Source: Candidatus Heimdallarchaeota archaeon (GTDB lineage Archaea > Asgardarchaeota > Heimdallarchaeia > JABLTI01). Taken from it: 9,968 bases of DNA. Shown here piece after piece: positions 1-6,912 of this stretch. The stretch is taken from the NCBI GenBank assembly GCA_030602675.1, contig JAUVZH010000061.1, positions 1 to 9,968 of the forward strand. Direction: 5' to 3'. Both the position numbers and the translations under genes were made by a program. The first letter of the stretch is position 1; each line of letters begins with the position of its first letter. The notes under the pieces are model-generated. The model was not told where the DNA came from. It was given only the letters and a program-made list of their open reading frames with translations, and searched no databases.

Positions 1-254
1 CCTGCAGGAAAAACAAAGAGTGTCATTGTAATGCCAGATGCTGCAGCAGTCAGACCTAGAATTTCATTGGAACTTAAACCTAAAAAATCACTGCCTTCTG
101 CAAAAAGGCTAATGTACAAACTCAAAACACTGCCCATCCAGATACCTCTACCTAAAGAGCTAGAAATATTGAAAGCAAATATCAGTTTAACATTGTAATT
201 CATCGAACGAATTACTTCTCTTGCTGAAACTTTTGAATTATTATCATTAGCCAT
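1..254 (-). CDS. MFS transporter, N-terminal part (runs off the left edge)
   Basis: The minus strand reads open from an ATG at 252-254 to the window edge, giving 84 complete codons. The product starts MANDNNSKVSAREVIRS, a short polar N-terminus. A first membrane helix follows (about residues 25-45), then an acidic loop with FAEGSDFLGLS, then a second helix ending at the edge (GLTAAASGITMTLFVFPAG). The pattern helix 1, short acidic loop with a 'GLS..EIG' type sequence, helix 2 is the usual start of a major facilitator superfamily permease of about 400 residues; the substrate cannot be told from this part. It is divergent from the nitroreductase gene. No clear SD site precedes the ATG, so a short or absent leader is likely. 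It is partial only because the window ends. I am fairly sure it is a real gene; the MFS assignment rests on topology and loop style. Confidence 0.7.
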   Translation of the reverse strand, partial: MANDNNSKVSAREVIRSMNYNVKLIFAFNISSSLGRGIWMGSVLSLYISLFAEGSDFLGLSSNEILGLTAAASGITMTLFVFPA

Positions 255-488
255 TTTGTGTATTTCCGTGGAAATTCATTCAAATTTGGTTGAATAGTCA
301 ACAAAGCCTTTCCCTTTAAAAAATTTCTAACACTTTTAATCTTTCGCTTTAGGAAATTAAAAATTTAGCTTGAATAAAAAAGCTATATTTAATTAGTAAT
401 TTCTAATGAATATTAGAATTCGAAAAAGCTGTTTGGGAATAGTTTTTATTCTTTTAAATTCCTAATTATCCACTAATAGGTGTAAAAA
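255..488. promoter_or_regulatory. Divergent intergenic region, MFS transporter / nitroreductase
   Basis: These 234 bases hold no convincing ORF. They are very AT-rich and must carry promoters for both flanking genes. On the plus side an SD-like aggtg (478-482) lies six bases before the nitroreductase ATG. TATA-like stretches occur at 383-391 (ctatattta) and 440-453 (tttttattcttttaa). An imperfect hairpin lies at 398-420: aatttctaat and attagaatt are complementary except for one bulged T, with a four-base loop. That could be an operator, but in sequence this AT-rich it may be chance. Confidence 0.35.
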
Positions 489-995
489 ATGGATGCGCTT
501 GAATTAATAAAGGATAGAAGAAGTATCAGAAAATATAAATCAAAACCAGTTGAAGAAGAAAAGATTATGAAATGTCTCGAAGCAGCAAGGTGGGCACCAT
601 CTGCTTCAAACAAACAACCATGGGAATTCATCATTGTTAAAGATGAAAAGACTCGTCTTAAACTAGCTGAACTTCATCCTTATGCAAAATTCGTTTCTGA
701 AAGTCCAGTTGTATTTGTTCCATTAACAAATCCTGATATTCATCAAAAATACCATATGTCAGATACTGGTTTGACTATACAAAATTTTATGTTACAAGCT
801 CATGCAATGGGTTTAGGTACTTGTTGGGCTGGAGTCATTGCTTCATCCATTGAACCGGAAATAAAGAAACTACTTAATGTTCCAGATCATCTCAATATAA
901 TGGCTTTAGTGGCACTAGGTTATCCTGATCAAACTCGTGAATCCACAAGAAAAACACTTGATGAATTAGTTCATTGGGAAAAGTATTCCGAATAA
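489..995 (+). CDS. Nitroreductase family FMN oxidoreductase
   Basis: The 168-residue product is a compact nitroreductase-fold protein, expected to bind FMN as a homodimer and use NAD(P)H in the cytoplasm. The N-terminal FMN-phosphate signature is RRSIRKY (residues 10-16). APSASNKQPWEF (36-47) is the second conserved flavin-contact block, SDTGLTIQNFMLQAHAMGLGTCW (91-113) is the central helix and Gly-rich turn, and ALGYP (142-146) is the conserved C-terminal flavin-binding segment. The length fits the short archaeal/bacterial subfamily. The true substrate (quinone, nitro compound, enone or dehalogenation substrate) cannot be read from sequence. The ATG has an SD-like aggtg six bases upstream. 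The next gene's SD begins within about 10 bases of this TAA stop, so the two may be co-transcribed. Confidence 0.9.
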   Translation: MDALELIKDRRSIRKYKSKPVEEEKIMKCLEAARWAPSASNKQPWEFIIVKDEKTRLKLAELHPYAKFVSESPVVFVPLTNPDIHQKYHMSDTGLTIQNFMLQAHAMGLGTCWAGVIASSIEPEIKKLLNVPDHLNIMALVALGYPDQTRESTRKTLDELVHWEKYSE

Positions 996-1002
996 AACCT
1001 AA

Positions 1003-1046
1003 GGGTGAAATTTATGAGTATATTTCATGTATTGGCTATTTGAGGA
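1003..1046 (+). other. SD site and start codon of an N-terminal extension cut by an in-frame TGA
   Basis: A strong SD-like aagggtga (1001-1008) lies five bases before an ATG at 1014-1016. This ATG is in the same frame as the downstream ORF at 1047. It encodes MSIFHVLAI, then a TGA at 1041-1043, then GGA and the ATG at 1047. The nine residues are hydrophobic and would complete the first membrane helix of the downstream protein. The 1047 start has only a GAGG touching it, too close for a normal SD. The simplest reading is one gene starting at 1014 with a nonsense codon at codon 10, either a real mutation or a sequence error. A short leader peptide coupled to the main ORF is the alternative. Confidence 0.6.
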
Positions 1047-1622
1047 ATGATTGGTCCAATTATTTACACTTTGATGTGGATTATTGGTGGCATTTTGGTA
1101 CCTGATTATAATCATCTACGAGATGATGTTAGCTCACTTTTTGCAATTGATGCTTATAGAAGATGGTTTTTCCAATCCTTCATGATTATATCTAGTGCAT
1201 TGTTACTAGCATTTTTTATTGGATTACATTGGGGAGTAAATAACGGAGAAGGATCAATTGTAGGACCTACTCTATTCATCATAAGCTCATTTTTTGGTTT
1301 GCTTGTTCCTAGCTTCTTCCCATTAGATGCTGGGGGTGAGATGACAACTTGGAGAGGAAAAATGCACTTAATTCTTATAGTTATATCTGGAATAATGCAA
1401 ATTGCAGCAATGGTGTTTATGTTCGTTCGATTAAGAATGACTGATGGTTGGATAAGTTTTGCCATATTCTCACTAATAACTGCAATTGTATCATTAATTT
1501 TAGTAGTTATATCTGGTATCTTTATATCTAGCAAATATATGGGTCTAATTGAAAGGTTCATGGTAAGCTCGTATCAAATATATTATTTTGTTATTAGTCT
1601 GATGGTATTTCTTAGAAATTGA
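1047..1622 (+). CDS. DUF998-like six-helix membrane protein (N-terminally truncated by TGA)
   Basis: The 191-residue integral membrane protein has about six helices, near residues 3-17, 43-62, 73-91, 105-127, 135-160 and 170-189. It shows the DUF998 pattern: a first helix followed by VPDYNHLRDDVSSLFA (18-33; family members have P.Y....DYVSELGA), a 'FPLD' motif in a loop (91-94) and a conserved His after it (H107 in GKMHLI). The function of DUF998 proteins is unknown. With the 1014 start it would be about 202 codons long, closer to the second DUF998-like protein in this window (216 residues at 4174-4824). The first helix as annotated from 1047 is short, which supports the view that the N-terminus is cut by the TGA at 1041. 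It lies downstream of the nitroreductase on the same strand and ends with TGA, not TAA. Confidence 0.7.
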   Translation: MIGPIIYTLMWIIGGILVPDYNHLRDDVSSLFAIDAYRRWFFQSFMIISSALLLAFFIGLHWGVNNGEGSIVGPTLFIISSFFGLLVPSFFPLDAGGEMTTWRGKMHLILIVISGIMQIAAMVFMFVRLRMTDGWISFAIFSLITAIVSLILVVISGIFISSKYMGLIERFMVSSYQIYYFVISLMVFLRN

Positions 1623-1696
1623 AAAAGAGATGAGCTAATTGAAAGTGGGTAAAGAAATCCTTTTTCAATATTACTTTTACATCAAAAAAGCACGTA

Positions 1697-1712
1697 AAAT
1701 TTTTATTAAGTT
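1697..1712 (+). promoter_or_regulatory. Possible TATA element for the GPH transporter
   Basis: An AT-only stretch (aaaatttttattaag) is centred about 28 bases before the ATG at 1732. No SD precedes that ATG (cacactctatt), so a leaderless transcript driven from this element is plausible. This rests on position and composition only. Confidence 0.35.
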
Positions 1713-1731
1713 AAGATAAACACACTCTATT

Positions 1732-3193
1732 ATGAGTAAATTGGAAGTCCCTTTTGGAAAAAATCTTGCTTTCGGAACTGGAGAGATAGCTGACCAGCTT
1801 GCATATCAAGGTTTTACATTCTTGATTTTCACCTTTTATTTTTCAGTTGTCAAGCTTGATGCAAAATACATCACCATTGTTTTCATCATTTGGTCTATTT
1901 ACAATGCTTTTAATGATCCAATTCTCGGTTCGTTATCTGATAGAACTAGAACCAGAAAAATCTTTGGTGGTAGAAGACGTCCTTGGATGATTGTTGCTAC
2001 ACTTCCTTTAGCACTGGTTATGTTCTTGCTTTTCACTCCACCTGGAGGGCAAGTAGTTGGTGGTTATAATATTTGGACAATAATTTATATGCTATTCATA
2101 ATGTGTCTCTTTGATACTGTGTATACTGCGTTTTCTGTTAATCGTGTTTCTCTTTATCCTGAAATATTCCGAACTGATAAAGCAAGAGAAGAAGTTGGTG
2201 CTGTTCGAAGAATAGTGATGGTTTTTGCTCTGTTAATAGCTTTCATTATGCCAACATTACTAATATCAGATATGACTTTAGAAGATCCTACGAAATTCCA
2301 ACAAGTTTTATGGGAATATCAGTTTACAGGAATAATCTTTGGTGTTATAATTTTGGTAACCGCGTTAATTAATATCTTATGGGGAGCCAAAGAAGCACCT
2401 TATGAAGAATTAGAAAAGAAGAAACCATTGAAGCTTTTTGAATCTTTGAAAGTTAGTCTTAAGAATAAGAAATTCGTCATTTTCGCATTATGTTCAACTA
2501 TGAATTGGTATGTGTTCGGTTTAATCCCAACCATTATGCCTATTTATATTAAGAGTATTGTTGATTTTAGCACCGACCCAGTAGCTTTAGCATTGGAATC
2601 TTTAGGTGAATTACGGATTAGCATTCCCTTAGTGTTAGCATTCCTCATGTCAATTTTCGGGGTTCTTTTCTGGTCATACATTGATAGGAAACTAGGAAGC
2701 AAAATAGGATTTATATTATCTATGGCTTGGTGGGCAGTCGTTCTTATACCTTTGATTTTCATAAATTCCTATCTAGGGATATTGATCATTATGGTTCTGA
2801 ATGGGATTGGTCTTGGAGGGTCTCCATACTTTATCGACAGACATATTTCAAATATCGCAGATGATGATGAACTGAGAACCGGTCAAAGAAGAGAAGGATC
2901 CTATTACGGAGTTCATGCTTTATTTGTTAGATTATCAACCATCCTTTCGATTAGCTCCATTGCAATCGTTCTTACAACAAATGGTTGGGTTGGTATACGA
3001 TCCTACGGTAGTAACCCCTGAGATACAATTTGGTCTAAAATCACTTATGTCTCTCTTCCCTGCTGGTGCATTGCTAATTGGAATAGTTATCCTAATTTTC
3101 TATCCTCTTGGAAGAAAGCAGGTTCAAGAACTTCAAGCGAATTTGAAACAATCCGCTAAAATCAATGAAAACAAGTTTCCAGAAGAGGAATAA
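1732..3193 (+). CDS. GPH-family (MelB-like) sugar:cation symporter, frameshifted near its 3' end
   Basis: Frame 1 encodes 429 residues (1732-3021) and the last 65 or so codons continue in another frame up to the TAA at 3193. Joined by skipping one base near 2995, the product is 486 residues, normal for glycoside-pentoside-hexuronide:cation symporters. Family signatures are FGTGEIADQL (14-23), WSIYNAFNDPILGSLSDRTR (54-73) with the Asp of the 'NDP' motif, and GGRRRPW (79-85) in the loop after helix 2. Twelve membrane helices are expected. The shifted part (YDPTVVTPEIQFGLKSLMSL, then PAGALLIGIVILIFYPLG) is the typical last loop and helix 12, ending in a charged tail. These transporters import sugars or related solutes with Na+ or H+; the substrate is not predictable. 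The frame-1 tail after W419 (GIRSYGSNP) is out-of-frame readout. If the frameshift is real, the protein lacks helix 12 and is probably impaired. Confidence 0.85.
2989..2998 (+). other. Frameshift site in the GPH transporter
   Basis: The coding frame changes here. Upstream, the frame reads ...TTNGWVG (ends 2994); downstream, YDPTVVTPEIQFG is read from 2996. Removing one base (for example the A at 2995, or one G of the runs just before it) joins the two into a continuous family-like sequence. A run gggttgg just upstream is a plausible place for a one-base insertion. No pause structure or classical slippery heptamer is obvious. Confidence 0.75.
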
Positions 3194-3228
3194 AAAGAAG
3201 AGCTAAGAACGTTAGCTTTCTTCTTTTT
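3192..3228. terminator. Hairpin with T-rich tail, shared bidirectional terminator
   Basis: The arms aaaaagaagagctaa (3192-3206) and ttagct-tt-cttcttttt (3212-3228) pair over about 15 base pairs, with a five-base loop (gaacg) and a two-base TT bulge. It starts at the stop codon of the plus-strand transporter and ends just before the stop of the convergent E2-like gene. A T run follows on the plus strand and, by symmetry, an A/T-rich arm on the minus strand, so it could stop transcription from both sides. Archaeal termination mainly needs the T run, so the hairpin may also protect 3' ends. Confidence 0.7.
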
Positions 3229-3233
3229 TCTAT

Positions 3234-4085
3234 TTATTTTACTTCATCAAGACCGAAACCATTACGCACTCGTTCTCGGAAAATTGCAATAAACCGTGTT
3301 GTTGGACCACCATCCACAGTAGTATGATCGATATTGATAGTTATCCAGAGATAATCTCGAGGAACTACTTTTTTGAGATCGAGCTCCCCATTCTCCTTAA
3401 TCGAGTAACCTGGACGTTTCTCAATTCCACCAATATTAATAGAGAGATTCTCGACAGCTATTGGTATGGAAGTACCTCCTCCTCCAGCGAACATACCAAT
3501 TGACGTGATTCCTACGGTACCATTGAATTGTCGACGTAGGAATGGATTTTTGAAAAGACGATTAAAGAGGAATCGTCTTAGAAATCCAGGCATCCTTAGA
3601 AGTTTATCTGTAGCTGAAGCTCCTTCTTTTTCTTTATCAACCATGCTATCATCTTTTAAGGTTTTAGCGAACCACAAGTCATCTGTTATTTCTTGAATTG
3701 TTTTTTCATTGGCTTTTCGTATCAAAACCATTGTAGGCATTTTCTTTCCTTTAACATCACGTTCTACTAAGAATGATACATCTACATCCTCAAAAACAAC
3801 CATTTTTCTTCGTCGCCATTTTATAGCTTGCATGTAAGGATGCTCTGCTACAGTTCTTGCAAAAACATATGTTAAATAAGCTGAAAATGAAAGCTTGATG
3901 CCCTTTTCTTTGAATTCTTTAATCTTCTTAAGAGGATATGTAACATCAATATCTCCAATTGCATGAACCTTCATAGACTTCTTTCCGATAGATATAAAAT
4001 CTACTACAATATCTCGACTACGTGAAAAGGGTTTAGTATAATAGGTACCATATTTCGATTGTTTTATTTCTCTCTTTTTTGGCAT
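3234..4085 (-). CDS. Stand-alone 2-oxoacid dehydrogenase E2-type acyltransferase domain
   Basis: The 283-residue protein has the chloramphenicol acetyltransferase-like fold of E2 dihydrolipoamide acyltransferases. The active-site motif is DHTTVDGG (253-260), matching the family DHR..DG with catalytic His254 and Asp258. GTVGITSIGMFAGGGGTS (189-206) matches the conserved block of the E2 core. There is no lipoyl domain, no peripheral-subunit-binding domain and no E1 or E3 gene nearby, so it is unlikely to belong to a classical dehydrogenase complex here. A CoA-dependent acyl transfer to another acceptor is the reasonable guess. A segment rich in Arg and aromatic residues (about 164-187, PGFLRRFLFNRLF) precedes the core motif and may be amphipathic. 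The ATG at 4083-4085 follows a region with a TATA-like element and no SD. It converges on the transporter with a shared hairpin. Confidence 0.85.
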   Translation of the reverse strand: MPKKREIKQSKYGTYYTKPFSRSRDIVVDFISIGKKSMKVHAIGDIDVTYPLKKIKEFKEKGIKLSFSAYLTYVFARTVAEHPYMQAIKWRRRKMVVFEDVDVSFLVERDVKGKKMPTMVLIRKANEKTIQEITDDLWFAKTLKDDSMVDKEKEGASATDKLLRMPGFLRRFLFNRLFKNPFLRRQFNGTVGITSIGMFAGGGGTSIPIAVENLSINIGGIEKRPGYSIKENGELDLKKVVPRDYLWITINIDHTTVDGGPTTRFIAIFRERVRNGFGLDEVK

Positions 4086-4110
4086 AATGTTTGGTTTTAC
4101 TAAAACATTA
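4085..4110. repeat. Inverted repeat at the start of the E2-like gene
   Basis: taatgttt (4085-4092) and aaacatta (4103-4110) are perfect inverted repeats, and gttttactaaaac (4094-4106) nested inside is itself an inverted repeat. The element starts at the first base of the E2-like start codon on the minus strand and covers its leader, so it could be an operator or a structure hiding the start. AT-richness makes chance occurrence possible. Confidence 0.35.
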
Positions 4111-4147
4111 ACATAAATATTATGGTAAACTAGTCTACATTTTAGGC

Positions 4148-4158
4148 ATTATAAAGTA
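4148..4158 (-). promoter_or_regulatory. Possible TATA box for the E2-like gene
   Basis: On the minus strand the sequence reads actttataatg, with TTTATAAT at 4149-4156. It lies about 65-70 bases before the ATG, in the 88-base gap between the second DUF998-like gene and the E2-like gene. It would give a leader of about 40 bases that includes the inverted repeat at 4085-4110. This suggests the E2-like gene can be transcribed apart from its upstream neighbour. Confidence 0.35.
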
Positions 4159-4173
4159 TGAAATGCATAAATA

Positions 4174-4824
4174 TTACATGTCATCAAGATCCAACACTAA
4201 TAGTGCTAAACAATCAACTATTAATACAATTTTCTGAAATATAATAGCTAATAATATTAAAATAGGATTTTTGGTAATTTCAGAGGGAATAAAAAATGCT
4301 ACTACTAAAACAATAACAGCAAAAACTAAAACAACTATTGATGCATCAAGATAATAATCAAATCTTCTTACCTCGGGTATTTCTTGATGTTTTTTTACAA
4401 ATCTGAGCAATTGAAGTGTGAAATTTAATATGCCAAATCCTAAGATAAAAAGTGCAGCACCTATTGTATGAAGAATTATTAAATTACCTTTGTCCTGTGG
4501 AATAGCTGTCAAACTAGAACCAAATGCAAGTACTAGACCTAATGATCCTTTGAGATATTTATATTGAAAATCATTAGCAAAATACAATATAGAAATAACA
4601 ATTGAAATAAAAGCACAAAAACCAAATCCCACACTCATTATTATTGAAGAAATTTGATTATTAATTTCTTCTTTAATGCTTATTTGTGCTCCTAATTCAC
4701 TTAGATAATCTTGGAAAAATTTGTAAGGTTCTGGAAGAAAATAAATAGCTAGACCTACAGTTAAAACTAATGTTGGAACAATTAGCCAATAAAGATATCT
4801 AATTATCTTTTGAATTCTCCTCAA
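4174..4824 (-). CDS. DUF998-like six-helix membrane protein (TTG start)
   Basis: The 216-residue polytopic membrane protein has helices near 10-29, 61-83, 91-107, 116-140, 161-180 and 187-212. DYLSELGA (39-46), IPQD (108-111) and the following His119 reproduce the DUF998 layout, so it is a distant relative of the protein at 1047-1622. Its function is unknown. The start is TTG at 4822-4824: a good SD (aaggga, minus strand, 4832-4837) lies six bases upstream, an in-frame TAG lies just beyond it, and no ATG is available. The gene is divergent from the AlkZ-like gene and 88 bases upstream of the E2-like gene on the same strand. Confidence 0.72.
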   Translation of the reverse strand: MRRIQKIIRYLYWLIVPTLVLTVGLAIYFLPEPYKFFQDYLSELGAQISIKEEINNQISSIIMSVGFGFCAFISIVISILYFANDFQYKYLKGSLGLVLAFGSSLTAIPQDKGNLIILHTIGAALFILGFGILNFTLQLLRFVKKHQEIPEVRRFDYYLDASIVVLVFAVIVLVVAFFIPSEITKNPILILLAIIFQKIVLIVDCLALLVLDLDDM

Positions 4825-4930
4825 TATAAGTCCCTTCTAATAAATTATATAATAACTAGTTAAATTTTTTTCAGATTAGAGTAAAATTGTTTAATTATAA
4901 ATTCAATTATATATATTTGAAGCGAGAAAA
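4825..4930. promoter_or_regulatory. Divergent promoter region, DUF998-like / AlkZ-like genes
   Basis: These 106 bases are almost entirely A and T and separate two divergent genes. For the plus-strand gene, aattataaatt (4893-4903) is at a suitable distance for a short leader; the alternating ttatatatattt (4907-4918) sits too close to the ATG at 4931 to drive a full-length message. The minus-strand gene has its SD at 4832-4837, and a ttatataat stretch at 4843-4851 is a TATA candidate, though close to the start. Confidence 0.35.
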
Positions 4931-6088
4931 ATGGATTTCGAAAAGTATCGAATATATCAGTTGCTAAAGCAATCACTAATTGAAAAGACAAAAAAAGATG
5001 ACTTCATGACCATTTTAAGAAATCATTTAGCATTACATTCAACAGACTACTTAACTCCCTATTTGTCACTTTGGTCAAGGGTAGATGATTTTGATCCTAA
5101 GCAATTATTTCACAATATTTCAAGTAACAAATTAGCAATTAGAATGAGAGCTTTTAGAAGAACTGTTTTTGTAGTCCATAGAGCTAATCTGGAAATTCTC
5201 ATAGGGTCAATAATGCAATTTCTTGAACCTTTCAAATTAGCCAATATCAAGTATTTAATCAAAAATATGGGAATGAAAGAAGGCATCTCAGAGAAAATTG
5301 GTCTTGATATAATTAAAATCCTAAAAGAGAAATCACCACTCTCTACAAGACAAATTAAAAAAGAGTTGTCAGAAAAATGGGAAGGCGATTGGATAAGGTC
5401 TTCTATAACCCTTCTTGAGTTTGAAGCAATGATAGCTAGAGTAGGTCAAAAATACATTACAGATAAAACAATTAACTGGGGTCTTTTTGAGGAATATTAC
5501 CCAGAAGTAAAAAGGAAAGAAATTAATCTTGATAATTCATTAATAGCAATTTTAAGTAAATATATTCAGCAATTTGGTCCTGTCTGCTTAGATGATTTTT
5601 GTTGGTGGTTACCTGCCAAAAAAACAACAGCTAAGAAATTATTTTATAAACTATCCGATGAAATTATTGAGCTTGATTTTAACTCTAAGAAATATTATAT
5701 GAAAAAAGACGATTTTGAAGTTTTTTCGAATTTCAATCCAGAAGCATATGAATTGCCAATTGTAAATTTCTTACCTTATGAGGATCATTATCCTAAAGCA
5801 TACAAACATAGAGAATGGTACATCTCTGAAGAAACAGTAACCAACTTATTCAAAGTAGGTAAAATGGATTGGGGACAAATACGACCATCAATCTGGATTA
5901 ATGGTGAAATTAAAAGTCGATGGGAATTAGATTGGGTAGATAAAAAGAAATCTGAAATGAAAGCTGAGATTGTTTATCTTGATAAAAAAATAAAACAATC
6001 AACAGATATTATGAATAAAATAAATCATTTGAAGACAGAAGTAGAGATATTTGCTAATGAGAAATTAATACCCATTATGAGAAAATAG
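4931..6088 (+). CDS. Winged-helix DNA-binding protein of the AlkZ/YcaQ-like (HTH_42) family
   Basis: The 385-residue protein follows the HTH_42 layout. The N-terminal block is LALHSTDYLTPYLSLWSRV (33-51), followed by RMRAFRRTVFVVHRANL (71-87), the equivalent of the family 'R.tlH.v...d' segment. A winged-helix-like middle lies at about 120-180, and a second one at 205-262 (FGPVCLDDFCWWL, 215-227). The C-terminal part has NFLPYEDHYPKAYKHRE (279-295) and RPSIWINGEIKSRWELDWV (318-336), then a charged coiled-coil-like tail. AlkZ/YcaQ proteins are DNA glycosylases acting on interstrand crosslinks or alkylated bases through a QxQ or QxD motif. Here the corresponding place appears to read HST (36-38), so glycosylase activity is doubtful. 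The gene's 3' end is four bases from the convergent gene at 6093. Confidence 0.75.
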   Translation: MDFEKYRIYQLLKQSLIEKTKKDDFMTILRNHLALHSTDYLTPYLSLWSRVDDFDPKQLFHNISSNKLAIRMRAFRRTVFVVHRANLEILIGSIMQFLEPFKLANIKYLIKNMGMKEGISEKIGLDIIKILKEKSPLSTRQIKKELSEKWEGDWIRSSITLLEFEAMIARVGQKYITDKTINWGLFEEYYPEVKRKEINLDNSLIAILSKYIQQFGPVCLDDFCWWLPAKKTTAKKLFYKLSDEIIELDFNSKKYYMKKDDFEVFSNFNPEAYELPIVNFLPYEDHYPKAYKHREWYISEETVTNLFKVGKMDWGQIRPSIWINGEIKSRWELDWVDKKKSEMKAEIVYLDKKIKQSTDIMNKINHLKTEVEIFANEKLIPIMRK

Positions 6089-6092
6089 AAAC

Positions 6093-6842
6093 TCAAGCTT
6101 CTAACTCTGTTATCTCTTCAGTAAACTCTAATTTCTTTTCTTTGATTCTTTGTATGATAGCTATTCCCATACCTCCTAACCAGAAGAAGAATAGAATTGA
6201 TGCTATAGAAGCCAAAAATGTGAAAACCGAACTTGCTATTCCAGGGATGAATACACCAACTTCACATAAACCTAGTATTCCACAAAGAAGTGCTAACCAA
6301 GTTTGTGTTTCTTTTGTTACTTGATATTTAAAACTAGCAATGCCAAAAATACCAGCACCGAGTGAAAAAATTAACACGTAAGCTATAACTTGCAGAATGA
6401 AAATCACTCTTACCCAATTTTCAAAAATAGCAAATATTTCATCTTTTGCTACACCAGTAGCTATATTATATTCTGGAGCTAATTCAAAAATAATCTTGAA
6501 TTTTAAGAAGACCAAGCTAAGAAGTAGTAGAGATCCTAATATGATTGTGATTGTTGGTACTACTAACCAATTCTTGATTTTTTCAGCTACTTTTGATCTA
6601 AAAAGTAAGAGAACCCCAATAACTGAAGGTATAATGAAAATTCCTTGAATTGCATTTAGAATGGTATCAAAGGTGTGTATGCGATTATATTCAAAATAAT
6701 TTTGCAACAATTCCACATAATTAGCTGAAGGATATTTGTAGGTAATTACAAAACTCAAGATGATTGTAGCAATCATACTCGAGACTACAATGATAATTGA
6801 AATTAATGTCATAATTTCCATAATATTCTTTTTTGTTTTCAA
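6093..6842 (-). CDS. Six-helix membrane protein of unknown function (TTG start)
   Basis: The 249-residue protein has predicted helices near 9-34, 58-81, 92-114, 141-170, 182-200 and 202-231, and a highly charged cytoplasmic-type tail (QRIKEKKLEFTEEITELEA). I recognise no catalytic motif. It resembles the upstream neighbour at 6913-7629 in helix spacing and in a shared block: FIIPSVIGVLLLF (69-81) compares with LFTIPAILGYYQLL in the neighbour. The pair may be diverged tandem duplicates, loosely like DUF4386-type proteins. The start is TTG at 6840-6842: an SD aggtga (minus strand, 6849-6854) lies six bases upstream. An internal ATG at codon 8 is the alternative start but has no SD. It has its own TATA-like element, so it may not depend on the gene before it. 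Confidence 0.72.
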   Translation of the reverse strand: MKTKKNIMEIMTLISIIIVVSSMIATIILSFVITYKYPSANYVELLQNYFEYNRIHTFDTILNAIQGIFIIPSVIGVLLLFRSKVAEKIKNWLVVPTITIILGSLLLLSLVFLKFKIIFELAPEYNIATGVAKDEIFAIFENWVRVIFILQVIAYVLIFSLGAGIFGIASFKYQVTKETQTWLALLCGILGLCEVGVFIPGIASSVFTFLASIASILFFFWLGGMGIAIIQRIKEKKLEFTEEITELEA

Positions 6843-6848
6843 TTGTAA

Positions 6849-6888
6849 TCACCTAAATATCCAGATTTTACAATTTTTATATAATTTT
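6849..6888 (-). promoter_or_regulatory. TATA box and SD site before the TTG-start membrane protein
   Basis: On the minus strand the 70-base gap contains ttggaaaattatataaaaa, with a purine-rich BRE-like ggaaaa just before ttatataaa (about 6876-6884). An SD aggtga follows at 6849-6854, then six bases and the TTG. Transcription starting about 25 bases after the TATA element would begin close to the SD, so the leader would be very short. The match to an archaeal promoter is good but untested. Confidence 0.45.
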
Positions 6889-6912
6889 CCAATTTTGCTG
6901 AATTAGCAATTA

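Noticed and set aside
376..431. Direct repeat aaaaagct (about 377-384 and 424-431) upstream of the nitroreductase as paired operator half-sites.
   Set aside because: An eight-base repeat in such AT-rich sequence is expected by chance.
1041..1622. TGA read as a sense codon (alternative genetic code), since TGA both interrupts the DUF998-like gene and ends it, with nine open codons after the end.
   Set aside because: Trp is coded by TGG throughout, and the genes at 6093 and 6913 end sensibly at TGA, one of them followed at once by TAA. A single mutation or error explains the first TGA better.
2989..3021. Programmed frameshifting in the GPH transporter.
   Set aside because: No slippery heptamer, stop-proximal pause or conserved structure is visible, and GPH transporters are not known to need it. 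A lesion or sequence error is simpler.
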